A DNA stretch of 64,000 nucleotides from Dipteris shenzhenensis (taxonomy: Eukaryota > Polypodiophyta > Polypodiopsida > Gleicheniales). The notes under the pieces were generated by a model. That model was not told the origin of the DNA and searched no databases. It saw only the letters and a program-made list of their open reading frames with translations. A program made the translations under genes and the position numbers. Each line of letters opens with the position of its first letter. Within the stretch, counting starts at the first letter, position 1. Where the stretch lies: NCBI GenBank assembly GCA_047967505.1, contig CM106541.1; one strand, given 5' to 3'. Of the stretch, positions 1 through 50,485 are shown one piece after another.

Positions 1-2404
1 AACCGGACTCAAGATACAGACATTACGCACGGATAGAGGTGGAGAATACCTATCTGCAGAATTTGATGCTTTTCTCAAGGGCAAGGGTATTGTGCATCAG
101 CTCACAGTCAGGCTAACCCCTCAGCAAAATGGCAAAGCTGAGAGAAAAATAGAACCCTCATGGAGATGGACAGATGTATGCTGAAAAGCAAACACATGCC
201 TCATAAATTCTGGCTAGAGGGTTTGATGTGTGCCAATTACATTTTGAACAGGGCTCCCACTAAGGCTTTAAAAACAAAAACTCCTTTTGAGGTCTGGAAT
301 GACAGGAAGCCTTCAGTGGATCACTTCCGAGTCTTTGGATGCCTTGCTTATGCACATGTGCCAGTTGAATTTAGGCACAAATTGTCAGATAAAGCCATCA
401 AATGCATATTTGTTGGATACAGTGCAGAAAGCAAGGGGTATCGTCTCTACAATCCTGCTACACGCAAAATCATAGTAAGTAGAGATGTGATATTTTCTGA
501 AAATTCAGCTCACACTCAGGCTGAATTTCAAATGCCTTCGTCTTCAGAGGATGTCTTTGAGGGGTTGCTACCCATTGCTTTGGGTTCCCCTGCTGATTTT
601 TCTGATCCAAATCAGAATTTACAGCAACCTCCTGATGCTTCAGTTCCACCACAGGATGTCTTGCCCCCTCCACAGGCAGTGGAACAGGTGGTGCAGCAAG
701 AAATTGCAGACATACATGCAGCAAAAACAGTCCCAAACTGGCTGTTACAGACTCTCAGGGAGAGTAAACTTGATGCTCCGTTACCTGGCAGGACTCGCAG
801 TGCAGCACGGCACATGGAAGGTGCTAATTCAGTGGAATCAGCATATGCAAGTACTCTCCTTGATGAGGAGGAGCCTGCCACATTTGAAGAGGCAAAGGAT
901 AATGTGCATTGGATGAATGCCATGCACGATGAGTTGCAGTCCATTGCAAAAAATCAGACTTGGGATGTTGTGGACTTGCCACAGGGTAAACATGCCATTG
1001 GCACACGATGGGTATTTAAAGTCAAACGGAAGCCAGATGGCTCCATTGACAGATATAAGGCTAGGCTGGTTGCTAAGGGCTATGCTCAGAAAAAGGGCAT
1101 AGATTATGAGGAGACATTCGCTCCTACATCCCGGATGACCACCATCTGATCAGTAATTGCAATGGCTGCACATTTTGAGTGGAATGTTCATCAGTTGGAC
1201 ATAAAAACAGCCTTCTTAAATGGGGACTTGCTGGAAGAGGTGTATGTCAAACCACCTCCGGGCTTTGAAATTACAGCAAATGCACTTCAAGTATGCAAGC
1301 TCAATAAAGCTTTATATGGGCTGAAACAGGCCCCTCGTGCATGGATGCCAAGATACATGCCTTTTTTACCAGCAAGGGGCTGCACAATAGTCCTACTGAG
1401 AGCACCCTCTACATCAAGATGGATGGGGGGGAAATCTTAGTCATCCTTCTTTATGTCGATGACTTACTGCTCACAGGGTCCAATGAAGAAAAAATTGCAG
1501 ATTTCAAAGCTGATTTGCAGACCAACTGTGACATGTCAGATTTGGGGCTGCTTCACTTTTATTTGGGGATCCAGTTCTCTCATGAGAGACGTGGCACTGT
1601 TATGTCTCAGTCCAAGTATGTTCAGAAACTCTTGGACAGATTTAACATGCAAGAGTGCAAGCCCATATCCACTCCTATGGAACCGGGGCTGAAACTCACA
1701 AAGCATGATGCAGGAGAATCAGTTGATGCCACACTTTACAGTCAGGCTGTTGGATGCCTCATATATCTCTGCAACACTAGACCTGATATTCAGTTTGCAG
1801 TATCTCAGGTGAGCAGGTACATGCACAGCCCAAAAACTATGCATTGGCAGGCAGTTAAGCGCATCTTCCTTTATTTGCAGGGCACAAAGTCTTTTGGCTT
1901 ACTATTTCCCAGGGGGGGTGACTTGCAGATGCATGCCTACAGTGATTCAGATTGGGCTGGTGATTATGACACTAGGCAGTCCACTAGTGGCAATTGTTTC
2001 TTTTTGGGTAGATCTTGTATTTCATGGCTGAGCAAGAAACAATCTACAGTGGCTACCTCATCATGTGAAGCTGAGTACAGGGCAGCTTTCACAGCAACAG
2101 TTGAATGTGTCTGGCTGCGACGTCTATTTGCTGATCTTCATCTGTCTTTGGAGGGTCCCTCTCCACAATTCTCACTGATAGTCAGAGTGCCATTGCAGTA
2201 GCAAAGAATCCAATGTTTCATGCTCGCACGAAACACATCGAGGGTCACTATCACTACGTCAGAGAGAAGTTGCATGCAGGAGAGATCAGTATGATCTTTG
2301 TGTCCACACATGACAACGTTGCAGATATTTTCACCAAAGCACTACCACGTGAAAAGTTTGAGGCATTTCGCAGTGCCCTGAACTTATATCCGTTTGGTGA
2401 TTGA
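1..2404 (+). pseudogene. copia-1 pol (integrase-RT-RNase H), broken
   Basis: This is the C-terminal two thirds of a copia polyprotein. The integrase core end with the Glu-bearing QNGKAER motif is near 125-150. The reverse transcriptase starts near 900, with YVDD at about 1451, and RNase H has SDSDWAGD near 1940. Compared with copia-3 it is dead. A 1-nt loss in an A-run near 149 shifts frame. A CGA-to-TGA change makes a stop at 1147-1149. A small rearrangement near 1343 shifts the RT frame, and a 2-nt insertion near 2166 shifts the C-terminus. The terminal YPFGD followed by a stop (2404) matches copia-3. Recognisable stretches are 160-1149, 1162-1440, 1341-2201 and 2213-2404. Confidence 0.92.
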
Positions 2405-2439
2405 TCAGCCTTGTACATGACATTGGCACTGCAGGGGGG

Positions 2440-2710
2440 TGTTAGAATTATAGATATAATTCAGCAGTGACTAATGTAATATATAAGCTAGTTAGGGACA
2501 CTTTTCCCTCTTTAAGAGGTTTTTCCCCCTAACCGCAGTTAATTCACTAACTATGGTTAGTGACTACTAAGGTTTTGTCACTAGGACAAAACCTTATCTT
2601 TTCCTTCAGTGTGTTGTACTCTCACTCTCTTCTATTGCAACTAAGCTTTCAGCTTCCAAGCTTCCAGCTCTCACACTCTCTTGCTCTCTCTCACTCACTT
2701 TATACTCACA
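2440..2710 (+). repeat. copia-1 3' LTR
   Basis: It begins TGTTAGAATTATAG directly after a GCAGGGGGG polypurine tract, as in the two LTRs of copia-3, and ends near CTCACA. The end has drifted from the CTAACA expected from the inverted terminus TGTTAG. Length is about 271 bp against 247 and 263 bp in copia-3; the differences are small indels in the CT-rich 3' half. Confidence 0.88.
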
Positions 2711-2714
2711 TGAT

Positions 2715-5700
2715 ATGGCCAACCCTGAACTCAACACACCTGCCACTCCTTTCATTGGCAAGTTGAGGATGCATATCCAGGGATATCAGGATGCAGAGGA
2801 CATCTACATTATGCCTTTGCCAGAGTGTGATGCTTTGCTTGGGATGCCTTGGATGTACAGGGTGGGGGCTGATGTGCAGATGAGAAACAAGAAGATTTCT
2901 TTAACTCATAGAGGCAAAAATCATGTACTTCATATAAAGTTGAAAGGGGAGTCCATCCCTGTAGTTTCAGCTTCTTGTATTTCCAATGTAATAAAGCGTC
3001 ATATTTCAGTGTACTTGATTTTTGTCAAAGAGGACAGCCAACTAGTTCAGGAAGGCTCTACTCTTTCTGCTTTAGATAGAGAAAGGGCTGCTTTTATTTC
3101 AGATTTTCAGGATTGTTTCTCAGATGCACTTCCTCAAGAATTACCTCCCAAGAGGCCCGAGGATCATCAAATTGATATAATTCCAGGAAGCTCACCGCCT
3201 AATATGCCTCCCTATCGTGTCAGTAAGGCACAACAGGAAGAGATAATGTCACAAGTGAAGGAACTCTTGGAAAAGGAATTAATACAGCCAAGTAATTCTC
3301 CTTACTGTTCCCCTGTGTTGCTTGTGCAAAAGAAGGATGGCAGTTGGAGAATGTGTATTGATTATAGGGCTTTGAATAAAGTCACAATTAAGAACCGTTT
3401 TCCAATTCCACGCATTGATGATATATTGGATCGGTTGGAAGGTTCCTCAATGTTCAGTCGTATTGACCTTAAAAGTGGATACCATCAGATAAGGATACGG
3501 CCTAAAGATGTCTACAAGACTGCCTTCCGCACTTCATTTGGCTTATATGAGTTCCTTGTAATGCCTTTTGATTTGACTAATGCACCTGCCACTTTCAATA
3601 GAATGATGGACAGAATTTTTAGAGCACACAGAAAGTTTGTCGGCACTTTCTTCGATGACATCATTGTGTTCTCTAAAAATGAGTAGGAGCACAGGAAACA
3701 CCTCACTATTGTGTTTCAAGAGTTGAAAAGACAGAAGCTATTAGTAAACACCAAGAAAAGTGAGTTCTTTATGCATGAGATTCATTTTCTCGGTCATAGA
3801 GTGTCAAAGGATGGAGTCAAGATGGATCCTGCAAAAGTTGAGGCCATAAGGAGTTGGCCAATTTTGAAAAATCTGCATGAAGTCAGAAGCTTTCTTGAGT
3901 TGTGTTCATACTATCGGAGGTTTATAAAGTACTTTGCAGAAATTGCTTCTCCCTTGCATGCTTTACAAAAGAAAGCTGTACCGTTTCGGTGGGGACCAAA
4001 GGAAAATGCAGCTTTAGAAGAGCTGAAGCAAAAGTTGTGTTCTGAACCCGTTATTATCTTGCCAGATCTTGCAAAACCCTTTGCTGTAACTTGTGATGCA
4101 TGTGGGAACAGCATAGGAGGCACTTTGATGCAAGATGGCAGAGTGGTTGCAGAGTGGTTGCATATGAGAGTAGAGTTCTCAAAGATGCTGAATTGTACTT
4201 GCAGACATACGAGAAGGAAATGTTAGCAGTGTTACATGCTTTGACCACATGGAAACATTACCTTCTTGGAGCTGATTTTTATGTGCAAACAGATCATCAG
4301 TCACTTAGATATTTTCTCACGCACAGAAAATTATCTGAAAAGCACATGAGATGGGCTAACTTCCTCTCAATGTTTCATTTTCAAATTGTACATGTGCCGG
4401 GTAACAAAAATGTCATGGCTGATGCACTTTCCAGGAAACCACAGCCTGAAGCAGTCTCCAAGAAACCCAGTGTTTCAGCAGTGAGCATTGCTTACAACAA
4501 TGTGTTAGATGTGATTAAAGATCAATATGTTAATGATGCTGATTTTTCAACTATTTATGATCAGCTTTCTGATGGTCAAAGGCATGATCACTATATGTTG
4601 AAAGAGGGTTTCATTTTGATGCATGGACGACTCTGTGTCACTGATCAGATGCGACAGAAAGTCATAATGGAAAGTCATGCTCCTCCATATGTAGGACATA
4701 GGGGAATTACAGCAACAATTACAGCAGTGGAGCAATACTTTTATTGGCCATCTTTGAGGAAAGATGTGGAAGAATATGTGAGAACATGCATGGTTTGTCA
4801 GAAAGTAAAGTTTGACAGGCAGAAGGCACCTGGGTTGTTACACCCTTTGACAATTCCAGATAGACCATGGCAAAGCATAGCTATGGATTTTGTGTTTGAT
4901 CTTCCACGTACTCCTACTGGACATGATGGATTGTGGACAATAATTTGCAGGTTTAGCAAACAAGCCCACTTCGTGCCAGTAAGAAAGAAAATTACAGCAG
5001 ATCAAATGGCCAAATTGTTTCTGCAGCATGTCTTCAAGTATCATGGGATGCCTGAATCCATAATCAGTGATAGAGCTCCGAGGATGACCAGCCTCTTTTG
5101 GAGAGGGCTGTTTGAAAATATGGGCACTACGCTGAATTTTTCGTCATCTTTTCACCCTCAGTCTGATGGACAATCGGAGCAGGAAAACTCTACCATCTTG
5201 GATATGTTTAAATGCTATGTCTCAGACCACAAAAGCAAATGGGAGCATTATTTGCCTTTGCTGGAATATGCTTACAATAATACGGTGCACACATCCACAC
5301 GTAAAGCACCTTTTGAAATAGTGGAAGGTGCCAGAAAGATGCCTCCCATTTTGCATACAAAAGAGAAAATCTTCAAAGCTGATCGTTTTGTGGGAAGCCT
5401 TGAAGAGGCTTACAAGAAGATCAAATATGCCTTGCAAAGAAGTCAGGACAAGCAGAAAAGAGCAGCAGATAAGCACCACAGGGAATTGGTATTCACAAAA
5501 GGTGATTGGGTTTTGCTGCGTTTTCAGAAGGCAAGGCTGAAAAATAAGAAAGGCAAGGAAAGCTTGTACACAAAGCTGAACATGCGTTACTATGGTCCTT
5601 TCCAGGTTTCTGAAAAGATAAACGAGGTAGCTTACAAGCTGAAGTTGCCTCCGCATTGGAAGATACATAATGCCTTTCATGTGAGCTTATTAAAGCTATA

Positions 5701-6013
5701 TCATTGAGATATTCCCGAGGATTTACCTGATGAGGTGCAGCCTGAAGTGGAAGAACAAGATGAACTTCTGGTCCCAGAGCAGATTCTAGCACACAGAGAT
5801 AGAAAGCTCAAGGGTAAAGTTATCCGTCGCTACTTGGTAAAATTTCAAAATTACCCATCACTTGATGCGAAATGAATGGAGGAAGGTGAACTGGCAAATT
5901 CACCTGGGATATTGCAGCTTTACCTTGATGCTTTCCAGTTAGAGCCGACTGCGGTCCGAGCTCCTATAGGTAGTTCAGCAGAGCGAGCGTCTGGAGCATT
6001 ACCTGGTGTTTGA
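2715..6013 (+). pseudogene. gypsy-A pol (protease-RT-RNase H-integrase-chromodomain)
   Basis: The protease tail has LLGMPWM near 2835. The RT runs from about 3190, with LKSGYHQ near 3470 and FFDD (YxDD equivalent) near 3650. RNase H follows from about 4080 (CDACG, then TDHQSLRYFL). The integrase has a His/Cys zinc region near 4675-4805, MDFVFDLP near 4885 and SDRAPRM near 5070. A chromodomain-like stretch with RRYLVKFQNYP lies at 5830-5875. Breaks are a TAG at 3684-3686, a frameshift near 4150 within RNase H, a TGA at 5705-5707 between integrase and chromodomain, and a TGA in the chromodomain where a Trp is expected (5872). Reading ends at 6011-6013. Chromodomains in this family steer integration to marked chromatin. 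Confidence 0.9.
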
Positions 6014-6362
6014 GAGGAGGGTAGCACCTCCACTCCCTCAGTACAGACGGGCTCACCATGATTTCATGAGGTCGCTTGATGACACTGTATGTTTCATCCG
6101 AGATACTGAGCTGACAGTATTTCTGCTGTGAGACTTCATGATATTGATGCATCTTGACTACTGATCGCCGAGGATCACATAGATTTTGAGCAGTGTATAT
6201 GGATGGATGCATGCCTCTCCTAGCCATATTTTCACTGTCTCTAAATACTATAGCTGCCGCTTTCTTGTATACTCTATTATGCTATATTTCATGCTCACTC
6301 CTGTGTTTTGGGACAGCAAACTATGGTTTGCTGTTTCAAGAGAGGGGTACGTCACGGGGGCG
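6014..6362 (+). other. gypsy-A 3' untranslated stretch with polypurine tract
   Basis: No coding potential is seen. The purine-rich run just before 6363 (AGAGAGGGG ... CGGGGGCG) is where a plus-strand primer would sit in a gypsy element. Confidence 0.5.
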
Positions 6363-7949
6363 TGAAATTCTAAGTACTTTAATGTACTACAAGACCGTGA
6401 CAACTTTGGTTTTAAAAGTCCAAGCATGGGCTTAATAATGGGTAATTAAACGCGGCATGGTGCCTAGCACATAAGCGTAATTAATTCCTAGGCCCAAAGG
6501 CATTCCAAGGAATTAAAAGAGTGGTTGTTGGGAAATGATGATGTGGCATTTTTAATGGGCCCCTTAGAGGGCCATGTACCTTCAGTGGCCCCCCTAGAGT
6601 TCCAGGTGGCTCTAGTGCCTTCTACACGCTCCTTTACCATTCCTGGACCTTCCTGGGCCTTCTAAACTTCACATGTGTGGTTTTCTCTCTCATCTTCTCC
6701 CTTTGTTGAGATTTTGGACTGGTTTTTCAGCCTCCTTCAGCTGAATTCCGTTTTTCTTCATAACTCCTCACCCATTTGGATTCCTCGACTTCCGTTTGGC
6801 CCAATGGCTTCCCCTCTGCCTCCCCTTCGTAGTGATATGCTTTTCCCTCCGTGCGTTTGGTAGAACGGGCAGAGCTGAGCACTTCTTTTCTTGCTCGAAT
6901 TTGCAAAAGTGGCTTTTTCTGGACCATTTTGCTTCTACCGCCTCCTGGGCCTCTCCTCTTGCAAAGCTACATCTTTCTGTTGAATTTCGAGTGGTCCCAC
7001 GCGCTGGTTGACTGGTGTTTCTCAGTTTTGGAGGACTTTCCGGCGATGAAACTTCTCCAAAACCTTCTCAATGCATTTCTCTCTGAAGCACGCTTCTTTT
7101 GAGCCCAAGAACTCCCATTTCTTCGCGACAGAAGTGCTTCTTTTCGCATTTTTCAATGGAATTCTTGCTGGTCGGCTCTTGTAAATGCTCTTTCTTCATG
7201 CCTTTGCACTCCTCTTTGGCTAAGAATGCAATTGGGCATTGGCTACTATGTCCTCTTGGCGATTGAGGACTTTGTTCGAGTTTTCAGGGCTTGGTGAGTT
7301 GTGATTTTGCTGCTGCAATTTCTTTTTGCCATAAGCTATTGGTTGGCCTCGTGTGCCGCCTCTTTCTTGGCTCACAAGTGCCCAGGCAGTGCTACATGAT
7401 CATTCTTTGGTTGGGTACTTTGCTGATTTTATTTTGGAGCTTTGAAAAGCTTGGTGAATGCCATCTGGAAACCACTCAAAGAGAGTGCAACTGGGGTGCA
7501 GTGTGATTGCATCTGGACAGCCAATGGAATTGCACTCGGAAAAGAGAATGCCTTTGGGTTGAGCCTATGGGTTAAGTGCACTTATGTGATGGTGTTCTAT
7601 GCTTGAAAGCCTTGCGAAGGCTTAGTGAATTGGGACTGCGTGCTCAATTGCAGGGAAGGTCTCCCAGATGCAACTTGTAATCATTTCACTATGAAATATA
7701 AAGAAATACCGAAAGGGGCGCCACGGTGTTTGGGACCAATCGGGTGCACTTGTCTATGTTTGTTGAGCAGGGGCATTCTAGCCTCCATCCCTTTTTCAGT
7801 GGTTTTGTTTGTGAACAAATGGGTAAATGCCAAATGGTGATCATGCAATGGTTAATGGTTGTGATATATGCTTTGTGAGCTGTAAATAAGTGCTGAAGTG
7901 ATTAAAGGTTTAGTTCCACTACCCTCTGAGTGATTAGAGGCCGGTTTCA
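6363..7949 (+). repeat. probable gypsy-A 3' LTR (about 1.59 kb)
   Basis: Proposed boundaries are TGAAATTC at 6363 and CCGGTTTCA at 7949, giving TGAAA/TTTCA inverted termini just after the polypurine tract. Support comes from a second, diverged copy at about 42375-43575. It shares an AATTAATTCC block near the start and a GAAAGGGGCG block followed by GGACCAATC near the end (7709 and 43425). Short open frames inside (6675-7149, 7291-7840) have no recognisable homology and are taken as chance. The exact ends are inferred. Confidence 0.6.
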
Positions 7950-7965
7950 CACACACACTCTCTTT

Positions 7966-8890
7966 TTTTTTGGGTGAAAATTTTGATGGTTTATATTACT
8001 AGTTGGCTATCCCAAAAAGGGAGGTATGCCAAATTACGTCAACAGAAAATCTCACTATATGACAAGTATACACATGTTCTATATAATCAGTTTGCAGACA
8101 ATCAAACAGAGATTGCTGCAAAGAGCGCCTAAAAAAAGAGGAAGTGAAAAATGTAGGATCACCGACTAGATTGCTTGGCCAGCTGCTAAGTATATTGAAA
8201 GTAGCTAATAATAGGCCAGTTGATCTAACGGCTTAGAATGTGCCACATGGCTCTATAGAGTCCATAGTGCCCAGTAACGAACCCAAGTGAAAACAAATCA
8301 CACTCCTGTAGGGGTGGATGAATCCCAAAAAGCCAGAAGAGCTTCCCAAAGGTAGCATAGTTCTCCAACGCTGCCCAAGGAAGCTGAAGAAATCACAAGT
8401 ATGGGGACAATGCCAAAGAAGATGAGGCACAAACTCCCGCAGAGCCAAACACCTACGGCAAACAGCTAGAGGAATAGTTCTGCGTGCCAAAAGTTGCCCA
8501 AATGGAAGAACCTCCAGTAGAACTCGCCACAAAAAAACCTGTTGTCGGGGGGGGATTTTCAAATTCCAAATCTGTCTCAATCTTTTCCACCACCATTTCC
8601 AGGACGATTCATTTGCCAAAGCTGATTCGCTTTTTGAGAAACCCATGGCGGAGGCAGAAGTACTTTATATAAAGAAGAGACAGTAATATGTGACAGCCTC
8701 AAAGGACAGCAAGATGACCCTGGTGAAGAAAGAGTTCAATCCTGAAGACGGTCCTCAAACTTTAATGGCGGAACAGGTTGAAAAAGCTTGAGCATACCAG
8801 TAATAGTTTGCCACATGAAACGGTAATGCATTCCAAGACCAAATTTTGCAGCAGCCAAAGGAAAAGAAAGGATGGTTCCATCGTCATGAA
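7966..8890 (-). mobile_element. LINE-a: 3' end of a plant L1-type LINE with zf-RVT domain
   Basis: On the minus strand, 8646-8233 reads through the zinc-binding domain typical of the C-terminus of plant LINE reverse transcriptases (zf-RVT). The pattern is WNLKIPPRQQVFLWR ... CRRC ... HLLWHC. Upstream, 8890-8650 continues the polyprotein in shifted frames (FPLAAAKFGLGMHYRFMWQ). Downstream is a 3' UTR ending in an A-run, seen on the plus strand as nine T at 7966-7974. That tail fits L1-type target-primed insertion next to the end of the gypsy-A LTR. The 5' part is missing, with a CA/CTCA microsatellite beginning just beyond 8890. Confidence 0.82.
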
Positions 8891-8891
8891 T

Positions 8892-8922
8892 CACACACAC
8901 ACACTCACTCACTCACTCACTC
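8892..8922. repeat. CA / CTCA microsatellite
   Basis: CACACACACAC is followed by several ACTC units. Confidence 0.9.
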
Positions 8923-9349
8923 AAATGCAGGATTCAAATCAACACTTCCTCCCTCATCACCAAGAAAAGGTTTTCCAGTTCAACCTGAGAATTTAAAAGC
9001 TTATTTAACCTATGCATTGAAACCTGGGTCTAGGGGCAAAATATTTTTTTCGCTCATCAACAAAATAAATGCAAAAAAATCGATTTATGGCATGGGGCTT
9101 GAGGGATTACAACTTTGGTCCAACCGGTTGTCCTTCATGGCTATCCAGCATGGGAACCAATGCTAGCTAGGGAGGGTAGAAAGAAAAGTGGATTTCAACC
9201 AAGGAACTAGAAGTAAATATTAAATATCCTCGTCAATTATTGTTGGCTGAAATAAGTTTTCGTCAATAAAAAGGAGAAGCTATGTGCCACTACATTTGTT
9301 GGGTTTTACCCAAGACTTGAGTGATCTGTTGGATATTATGGACACATGA
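8923..9349. other. unassigned spacer
   Basis: AT-rich sequence. I see no coding, LTR or RNA signature. Confidence 0.5.
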
Positions 9350-12165
9350 ATGTGCCAGCCATGTTTTGTTGGACCATGGTTGGCCACAACAGGCCAAACA
9401 ATTCCAGCCCAGCTGGTGGCAGTCAAGCTGCCTAATAGTGTAGTGGCAAAATGGAAGGCTCTTCTTATGGTTTACTGCATCGGTCCATTCCTACTCCTTG
9501 GGGTCCCACTAGGCATATTTTATGCAGACACATAAAGCAAAACTATACGATACAGATGGGGATGCCTTGGCCTTTTATGTGCACTTTAGGGACGTGTGGG
9601 TAGAAGTTGTGCATTTCCCCAATGCTTGGAGAAACTTTTGCCAAAGATTGCAGCATTGTTGGACAAGATGGTGTGTGTCCACCACTGTAAAATGGGAATT
9701 CTAACAGATTTTGCATCTTGTGGGACACGAATGTCCCCACGCTGTAATCTTATTCCGTTACTGTGAATAACGTTGCCATTGGCAATGCTTTTATAAGCTT
9801 AAATGGGGTCTTTTTGCTGGTGTTTATTCTGAATGCCAGAAATATGGGCATATGGCCTCATAATGTCCCTTGGCTTTGCACAAGATGCCTTTGAAAGCAA
9901 TGCTTGCCTCAATGCAAAAAGACGACACCAGCTATTGTTGTCCAGGACATTGGACAAAGGAAAGGCCAAGATTACTCCTGCTAGTAATGATAATGGATCT
10001 ATGCCTTCTGCAGCTCAAGCAAAAGCTAAGGGAAAAAGGTTGGTAAACTGCGAGAAAAATTGTCTCAGTTAGAAGGCCCTTCCACGTCGTGCATCGACTA
10101 GTGCATCCTCTAGTGGACTACCCTGGCTGAGAATTCTGGCCTTGGCATTACAGGGGCTGCAGTGACTGCGAGTCGTACCCTTTTCCCAAACGATGAAGTT
10201 GCCATGTTATTACTTGGTCAACAAGATGTGGTGTCACATCGGGATGTCTTGGATCATGAGGTTGACATGCAGCCTTGATTTTGCTCCTTTGTGTGATAGT
10301 GTGTGTAACATATCTATAAATATGTCTACACAAATAAAATGTGACTTACAATGTACAAGGGTTAGCAGCCCGATATATTGGCCTTACATGAGCATAATCA
10401 GCATGGTTATGCAGGCCGAACAGGGCACACTCTGCAAGATATGATATTTGCCATGCAGATGACAACTCGTTGTCTGGCATGGTAGTTCTTGTAAAACATG
10501 TTCTTCAGCCTGTTATGGCCTTGAATGACTGAGAAGTTTGATGGATTGTCATGCAATGTCTTCTGCAACGAGAGAGAATTGAGTTTGCCTCTATTTATGC
10601 CCCGCAATCTTTGTACTATAGAGCATTAATCTCGCAAGCTATGTAGCGGTATCCTTAGAGGGATTTCGATAAAGCTCCGCATCCAGGAGATAATACTTCT
10701 GGTCATTCGCACATACTAGCCTTGTCACATTGATGTTAAATATGCATGGACTGCCTTTGTTACCAATACGTAATCCGTGAGTATGGCAAGAACTACACTA
10801 AAAGCACTTGTCAGGACTTGACTCAAATCAGTCACTTGCAGGAATTATATGATGCTGATTCTACTTGCCTATGTCAAGCTACACAATTTTTAAGGTTGAT
10901 AAGTGGTAACCCATGGCCAGGCAGAGGGCTCTTACTAATAAGGGCGCTCCTCCAATTTTAAAAAAAGGTTTCCACTATAAGAGGCAAAGTGACAATATTT
11001 GCCGAGTTAAAAATGTGGATAGTAGCTAGACCAATTCATGGGCATAGCTGGCTCAGGCCTGTGTTAGCCATTATGTTGAGCAGTGTAGGCATGTTGTTTC
11101 ACGTACACATGACATAATGTCCACATGACAGGAACTTCTTCAATATGTTAGTTCAATTCTGTCTCCTGGGCTATGGAAATTGAAGCTCCTTTCAAGGATA
11201 AAGAATTAAAGATGCCATCAAATCATGTGGCAAATGGAAATCTCCGCATTAGGATGGTCAACATATGCCAACTAGTTGGAAAAAAGGATTGATTAAATTA
11301 TTCCCTAAAAAGCATTTGTGTGAATCATGCCTGTCACCTACAAGCTACTTGCTAAGATGATATAGTGAGCTGTATCAAAGGTTTCTTGCATGCGGGTTTA
11401 CACCCTAAAAAGTATGGGTTCATTCCCCGTAGACATATTACAGATAATATTGCCAATGCTTATGTGGGGATTGAAAATGCGAAGTACACTAAGTAGGATG
11501 TTCTAATATTGCAGATGGATATTGCTAAAGGTTTTGATACTGTATAATGGGATTTCATCTCATAGACCATGCAATCACTGGGATTTGGGGGAAAATTGCA
11601 GCATATTATTTACTGGCTCTATCAATATAGTAAAGCTGTTGGCATTCTAGCTGGTGATTTTACAACTCTATCTTTGTTCAGTAAATCAAGGCTGCCCTCT
11701 TAGTGAGCTGTCATATGCAATAGCTACTCATCCGATGCTTCAATACATGGATCACTTGGTAGCTATAAGTGCATTGCATGGGTTACAGATGCAAGGAAGA
11801 AGATCGCTGATCGCCCCAGCTTATGCTAATGATTCCTTCTTCACTCCCCAGAAAATAGAGGGATCTTTCATGCCTCATGGGTGCTTTATTTTTATATGGT
11901 TTGGCAGCTGGCTTGCAAGTGAATTTTCAAAATTCTAAGCTCCTAGCCTGGGAAAATTGTCTTGCCTTCTCAACTTGTGCGTCATTTGGGTTACCCTTTG
12001 TGTTGGACAGTTACTCGCCGCCAGCATATGGACTCGGTGCTCAACCAGCTGAAAAAGAAACTGGAATAATAGAAGTTGGCTACCTGGCCTTCACATGTCC
12101 ATTTTCGCTAGTCCAATCAATCTTGGTTGCCTACATACAGTTTTATTTGCCCTTGATGATGTTTG
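9350..12165 (+). mobile_element. LINE-b: strongly eroded L1-type LINE
   Basis: Plus-strand LINE debris in the expected order. The ORF1 zinc knuckle (CQKYGHMAS, stop, CP) lies at about 9834-9880. An endonuclease scrap reading FASIYAPQ is near 10585. Reverse transcriptase lies at 11390-11940: YGFIPRRHITDNI near 11410, QMDIAKGFDTV near 11512, NQGCPLS near 11690 and a degraded ADD box (YANDS) near 11822. Stops and frameshifts occur every few dozen codons, so this is an old insertion. It lies on the opposite strand to MetAP2, beyond exon 11. The left boundary is approximate. Confidence 0.75.
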
Positions 12166-12174
12166 CATCGACGT

Positions 12175-12371
12175 GCTATGACATCCCCACCAATATCATT
12201 GATGCCCAATGGTGGGTGTAGACCATAGTATAAAACAAAGGCTCTCACACATACATATCCAGTGTCCACACACCCATGTGCACTTGACCATCCATTTATA
12301 AAAGTCTTAATCCTGAATTTTTATCAGCACTCCGGAGGTGAAGAGCAGACTCTGCCCTGACAAAGCCTAGA
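12175..12371. repeat. dispersed repeat R1, right module
   Basis: From CTATGACATCCCC to CTCCGGAGG and a few tens of bases further, this matches the second half of the repeat at 33327-33640. It includes TGGGTGTAGACC, a TATAAAA stretch and CTCTCACACATACA. It abuts the end of LINE-b. See the other copies at 33327 and 48810. Confidence 0.75.
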
Positions 12372-50353
<37,982 letters not shown>

Positions 50354-50404
50354 CTCAAATGCAAACGATGGATGAATCTATGCAATGGGAATGGGAACGT
50401 ATGC

Positions 50405-50412
50405 CTTTTATA
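50405..50412 (-). promoter_or_regulatory. TATA box of MetAP2
   Basis: TATAAAAG on the minus strand, 52-59 bp upstream of the ATG. Transcription would start near 50375-50380 and leave a short 5' UTR. Confidence 0.6.
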
Positions 50413-50485
50413 GGCTGAGGGTTTACTTAGGAAACTTAGGCTCCACGTTCCACTTCCGTGTAGGACTGGTAAGAAGAGACCTCAG

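Larger units (their letters stand above)
1..2710 (+). mobile_element. copia-1: 3' part of a Ty1/copia LTR retrotransposon
   Basis: The window opens inside the integrase of a Ty1/copia element. Integrase C-terminus, reverse transcriptase and RNase H follow, then a G-rich polypurine tract (2430-2439) and a 3' LTR. It is the same family as the complete copy at 33891-39756, with near-identical protein and LTR. The 5' half lies outside the window. The sequence after its LTR is gypsy protease, so copia-1 probably sits inside gypsy-A, but its target duplication cannot be checked without the left end. Confidence 0.93.
2711..7949 (+). mobile_element. gypsy-A: Ty3/gypsy retrotransposon with chromodomain, 5' truncated
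   Basis: Order is protease (C-terminal part), reverse transcriptase, RNase H, integrase, chromodomain and a long 3' LTR, which is the Ty3/gypsy (chromovirus-type) order. The left end is cut by copia-1 inside the protease, before the catalytic DTG/DSG triad. The polyprotein has several stops, so this copy cannot be autonomous. Its LTR type recurs at about 42375-43575. Confidence 0.88.

Noticed and set aside
6675-7840. Run of 60-83 codon frames
   Set aside because: They lie in the proposed gypsy-A LTR, have no domains and are not conserved in the copy at 42375-43575.
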